Shown piece after piece: positions 61,437 to 64,000 of a DNA stretch of 64,000 nt (position 1 is the first letter of the stretch; the number at the start of each line of letters is the position of its first letter). Location of the stretch: NCBI GenBank assembly GCA_001602435.1, contig CP012156.1, positions 764,001-828,000 on the forward strand, in the 5' to 3' direction. Source of the DNA: Hyphomonadaceae bacterium UKL13-1 (GTDB lineage Bacteria; Pseudomonadota; Alphaproteobacteria; Caulobacterales; Aquidulcibacteraceae). The notes beneath the pieces were generated by a model, which worked only from the letters and a program-made list of their open reading frames with translations, was not told the DNA's origin and ran no database searches. The position numbers and the translations under genes were made by a program.

Positions 61437-61696
61437 GCGACCAAAGTGCGGCTTCCATCCTCCGCCAAGCGCCAGATTTCCGTCTGACCTTGGCCATTCT
61501 CCTAACCCTTTTGCTGCAAGCCATTGCGGCCCTGCTGTGGGTTGGGGCGGCAGCTCAACGCCTCGATAATCTGGAGTCCGAGATCAAGCTGCAGCAGCCG
61601 ATTTTGGAACGGATGGCCCGAATTGAAGCGCAGGTCGCCGCTGTCCGCTCCAGCCTTGATCGGATTGAAAACCACATTGATCAGGAGGCGAAATGA
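61433..61696 (+). CDS. Small membrane/coiled-coil protein of the GTA-like cluster
   Basis: An 87-residue protein with one membrane helix (LTLAILLTLLLQAIAALLWVG) and a C-terminal coiled coil (LDNLESEIKLQQPILERMAR, then IEAQVAAVRSSLDRIENHID). It sits between portal and protease, with ATGA overlaps on both sides, in the place where GTA clusters have a small uncharacterised gene. Function unknown; a spanin- or head-assembly-like role cannot be decided. Confidence 0.8.
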   Translation: MSDQSAASILRQAPDFRLTLAILLTLLLQAIAALLWVGAAAQRLDNLESEIKLQQPILERMARIEAQVAAVRSSLDRIENHIDQEAK

Positions 61697-62184
61697 CCGA
61701 GCCTTTGATCATTGCAGGCTATGCCAGCCTATTTGGCTTGCCGGATTTGGCGGGCGATGTGGTTGAGCGGGGGGCATTTCAAACCTCACTCCGCCGTCTG
61801 CCTGCCGCGTCGATCCGCATGCTCTATCAGCATGATCCAGATCGACCCATTGGGCGCTGGATAGAGGCCTTTGAGGACCAAGCGGGCCTATGGATAAAGG
61901 GGCTGGTTGAGCCCAATCATCCTGAAACCCAAAAGATCGCCGCCTTGATCCAAGCCGGTCTCGCCGACGGCCTCTCGATTGGCTTTCGCACGCTGGAAGC
62001 CACGCCGCGGCCAGCTGGCGGGCGCATTTTGAAGACGATTGATCTGCGTGAAGTTTCAATCGTCACCTTCCCCATGCTGCCGCGCGCCCGGTTTCGTGTG
62101 CGCGGCCCAACCCAATCCGTAAGGCCTTCAGCGCCTGCGGACCTTGCGCGTCAAGTTCAACCCCCTGCCGCTCCGGCGGCCTAA
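61693..62184 (+). CDS. HK97-family prohead protease (GTA type)
   Basis: A 163-residue maturation protease. The N-terminal IIAGYASLFGLPDLAGDVVERGAF is the family opening. The catalytic His47 is in MLYQHDPDRPIGRW, Ser95 in GLADGLSIGFRT, and LREVSIVTFPMLPRARF closes the domain. It cleaves the capsid N-terminal region after assembly. Coupled to the preceding small gene by ATGA and followed by the capsid gene after 11 bases. Confidence 0.94.
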   Translation: MTEPLIIAGYASLFGLPDLAGDVVERGAFQTSLRRLPAASIRMLYQHDPDRPIGRWIEAFEDQAGLWIKGLVEPNHPETQKIAALIQAGLADGLSIGFRTLEATPRPAGGRILKTIDLREVSIVTFPMLPRARFRVRGPTQSVRPSAPADLARQVQPPAAPAA

Positions 62185-62195
62185 CGGAGAAGTCC

Positions 62196-63419
62196 ATGGA
62201 AACGAAAATGACCCAGTCGCCCGAAGTACGGGCGGCCCATAATGAACTCATGTCTGCTTTTGAGGCCTTTCGGGCCGCCAACGACCAAAGGCTGGCCGAG
62301 ATCGAACAAAAATCCTCGGCCGATGTTCTGCTGGAAGAGAAAGTAGATCGTATTGATCGTAGCCTAAACCGCGCGCAGGCCAGTTTGGACCGTTTGTCGC
62401 TGGCAGGCCTTCGCCCTGGCACCCAGCCAGCTGTCGACCTTGCGCGGCAAGAAGCTAAGGCTGCTTGGGCAGGCTTTATGCGTCGGGGTGACGAAAGCGC
62501 TCTGGCAGCGATTGAAGCCAAATCCTTGTCGGTTGGTGTCCCCGCGGATGGCGGCCATGTTGCGCCGCCAGAAGTCCAAGCCACGATTGATCGGCGCATC
62601 TTTGCCGCTTCACCTATGCGTCGTTTGGCGTCGATCCGTACCACGTCTGCCAATATCTTCCGTAAGCCGATTGCCATCTCGGCTCCAGCTGTGGGCTGGG
62701 TAGCCGAAACCGGCACGCGCACCGAAACAGCGACTCCATCTTTGGACTTGCTCTCGTTTCCAATGGGCGAAATCTACGCCATGGCAGCAGCGACCCAGAC
62801 GCTTCTTGATGATGCGCTCCTGGACATGGATCAATGGCTGGCGGGCGAGATTGCCGAAAGCTTCTCGAGTGCGGAAAGCATTGCTTTCATCTCCGGCGAT
62901 GGCGTCAATAAACCCAAGGGCCTTCTGGCCTATACCGCGGCACCCGATGCCAGCGCGACTTGGGGCCAGCTTGGCTATCTCGCTTCGGGCGTGGCGGGCG
63001 CATTTCCGGCCGCTAATCCGGTCGATAAATTGGTTGACCTCACCTATGCCCCGAAGACGCCGTACCGGGCCAATGCCAGCTTCTTGATGAACCGTCGAAC
63101 GGTTGGTTTGGTCCGTAAATTTAAGGACTCTGCTGGCCAATACATCTGGCAACCGTCTTTGGTCGCCGGCCAGCCCGCTACGCTTTTGGGCTTCCCGGTT
63201 GTCGAGTGCGAGGACATGCCCGACGTCAGCGCCAGCGGTCTCGCCATCGCCTTTGGTGACTTCGAGAAGGGCTATCTGATCGTCGATCGGGCCGATGTGC
63301 GGGTCTTGCGGGATCCTTACACCAACAAACCGTTTGTCATGTTCTATGTCACCAAGCGCCTCGGTGGTGGTGTGCAGAACTTCGACGCGATCAAACTGCT
63401 CAAATTCACCGTCAGCTAA
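62196..63419 (+). CDS. HK97-fold major capsid protein (GTA type)
   Basis: A 407-residue capsid precursor. Residues 1 to about 110 are a charged coiled-coil scaffold (delta) region (FEAFRAANDQRLAEIEQKSS) that the protease should remove. The mature part begins around the KSLSVGVPADGGHVAPPEV segment and includes VGWVAETGTRTETATPSLD and FPVVECEDMPDVS, as in phage and GTA capsids. GGAGA precedes the ATG. Confidence 0.95.
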   Translation: METKMTQSPEVRAAHNELMSAFEAFRAANDQRLAEIEQKSSADVLLEEKVDRIDRSLNRAQASLDRLSLAGLRPGTQPAVDLARQEAKAAWAGFMRRGDESALAAIEAKSLSVGVPADGGHVAPPEVQATIDRRIFAASPMRRLASIRTTSANIFRKPIAISAPAVGWVAETGTRTETATPSLDLLSFPMGEIYAMAAATQTLLDDALLDMDQWLAGEIAESFSSAESIAFISGDGVNKPKGLLAYTAAPDASATWGQLGYLASGVAGAFPAANPVDKLVDLTYAPKTPYRANASFLMNRRTVGLVRKFKDSAGQYIWQPSLVAGQPATLLGFPVVECEDMPDVSASGLAIAFGDFEKGYLIVDRADVRVLRDPYTNKPFVMFYVTKRLGGGVQNFDAIKLLKFTVS

Positions 63420-63430
63420 GGCAAAATCCC

Positions 63431-63955
63431 ATGGCCCTGGAAATTCTGATCCCCCCAGAGGGGGAGCCCGTGTCCCTGTCAGATGTGCGCGCCTATCTTC
63501 GGATCGGCACGCAAGGGGATGACGCTCTGCTCGCGCTCTTCATTACGGCAGCGCGCGAGGCTTTTGAAGCGCGGACCGGGCGTGCGCTCCTCACACGGCG
63601 GGTGCGTCAGAATTTCCTTGGTGCCTTGTCTCCAGGCTTTCTGATCCCGGCGACCAATCCTGTTACCGCAATCCATGCGGTGCGGACGATTTTGCCTTCA
63701 GGCGCTCTGGCGGATCCGAGTGGCAACATCCTCAGTCTGATTGATGGGAAATTCGTCTTGAACCAACCGATGCGCGACTTCAGCGTCGAGTATCAGGCGG
63801 GCTATGCCACCAGCGCGCTGGTGCCCCAAGCCGACCGATTGGCCATTCTAGAAGCCGTCGCGGATGCCATTGCGCGCCGCGATGGCGATGGCTCTGCCCC
63901 CGCAGCTGGCGGGAGAGCCTCTTGGGATCAGAGCTTCGAAAGGGTCAAACTATGA
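63431..63955 (+). CDS. Phage gp6-like head-tail connector (GTA type)
   Basis: A 174-residue adaptor of the gp6/gp15-like family. PPEGEPVSLSDVRAYLRIGT, DDALLALFITAAREAFEART and the FSVEYQAGYATSA segment are typical. It forms a ring below the portal. The next gene starts in its stop codon (ATGA, 63952-63955). Confidence 0.88.
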   Translation: MALEILIPPEGEPVSLSDVRAYLRIGTQGDDALLALFITAAREAFEARTGRALLTRRVRQNFLGALSPGFLIPATNPVTAIHAVRTILPSGALADPSGNILSLIDGKFVLNQPMRDFSVEYQAGYATSALVPQADRLAILEAVADAIARRDGDGSAPAAGGRASWDQSFERVKL

Positions 63956-64000
63956 GTGCGGCTGCTTGCCAGCAGGCGTTGGACGCCGTGTTTCGGGCAG
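63952..64000 (+). CDS. Start of the next GTA-like gene, 3' truncated (tail-completion-like)
   Basis: Only 16 codons are visible, reading MSAACQQALDAVFRA. This is like the N-terminus of the DUF3168 tail-completion protein that follows the head-tail adaptors in GTA clusters, but too little is visible for certainty. It overlaps the connector stop by four bases. Confidence 0.5.
   Translation, partial: MSAAACQQALDAVFRA

Noticed and set aside
1..64000. CRISPR arrays, insertion sequences, rRNA and replication origin
   Set aside because: I saw no regularly spaced repeats, transposase motifs, rRNA core sequences or clustered DnaA boxes.

Overview
This window is chromosomal DNA from an alphaproteobacterium, moderately GC rich and densely coded. 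The evidence is the cluster infA-maf-RNase E/G-yacG-tRNA-Phe, the argB/HAD/dapD/dapE neighbourhood, a very large TonB-dependent receptor beside a tryptophan-halogenase-family gene and a LacI regulator, a TadG-like protein, and the start of a gene-transfer-agent (GTA) type head cluster. Caulobacterales or Hyphomonadaceae-like bacteria fit best, but no rRNA is present to prove it. I saw no CRISPR array, insertion sequence, integrase or plasmid gene.

Layout. 1-4.5 kb: end of an S9-type hydrolase, then a minus-strand putrescine-type ABC transporter operon (potH-potI-potG) running into a GFA-family protein and a PuuD-like hydrolase. 4.6-9.3 kb: RusA-like nuclease, small hypothetical, folA, fpr, then infA-maf-RNase E/G-yacG-tRNA-Phe. 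9.3-11.1 kb: LysR regulator divergent from an SDR enzyme. 11.4-24.4 kb: a beta-glucan-type utilisation locus with a lipoprotein esterase bearing Ig-like domains, GH16, sugar MFS, GH3 lipoprotein, flavin halogenase, TonB-dependent receptor and LacI regulator. LacI-type palindromes lie before the MFS and receptor genes, and a different palindrome lies before GH16.

24.4-36.6 kb: MDR oxidoreductase, penicillin/AHL acylase-family enzyme, nitronate monooxygenase, TadG-like protein, a REC-histidine kinase divergent from a sensor kinase-REC-HPt-EAL fusion, and a CpcT/CpeT-family secreted protein. 36.6-44 kb: purA, dapF, SDRs, lysoplasmalogenase, EamA transporter, quinone-reductase-type MDR. 44-54 kb: isoaspartyl peptidase, the argB-HAD-cupin-csaA run, dapD, DUF3291, Gfo/Idh oxidoreductase, dapE, then DUF1214-DUF1254-DUF6445 genes. 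54-64 kb: tonB, GMC oxidoreductase, class A PBP, and a GTA-like cluster (terminase with a frameshift, portal, small membrane protein, protease, capsid, connector) that runs off the end.

The most interesting points are: the inferred LacI operator set that ties the glucan locus together and includes the halogenase; two strongly structured intergenic stretches (11172-11400 and 39117-39348), the second ending in a terminator-like hairpin that contains the Shine-Dalgarno sequence of the next gene; the kinase-HPt-EAL fusion; and a C7-tract frameshift in the GTA terminase. Functions are assigned from recognisable motifs; no database search was run.
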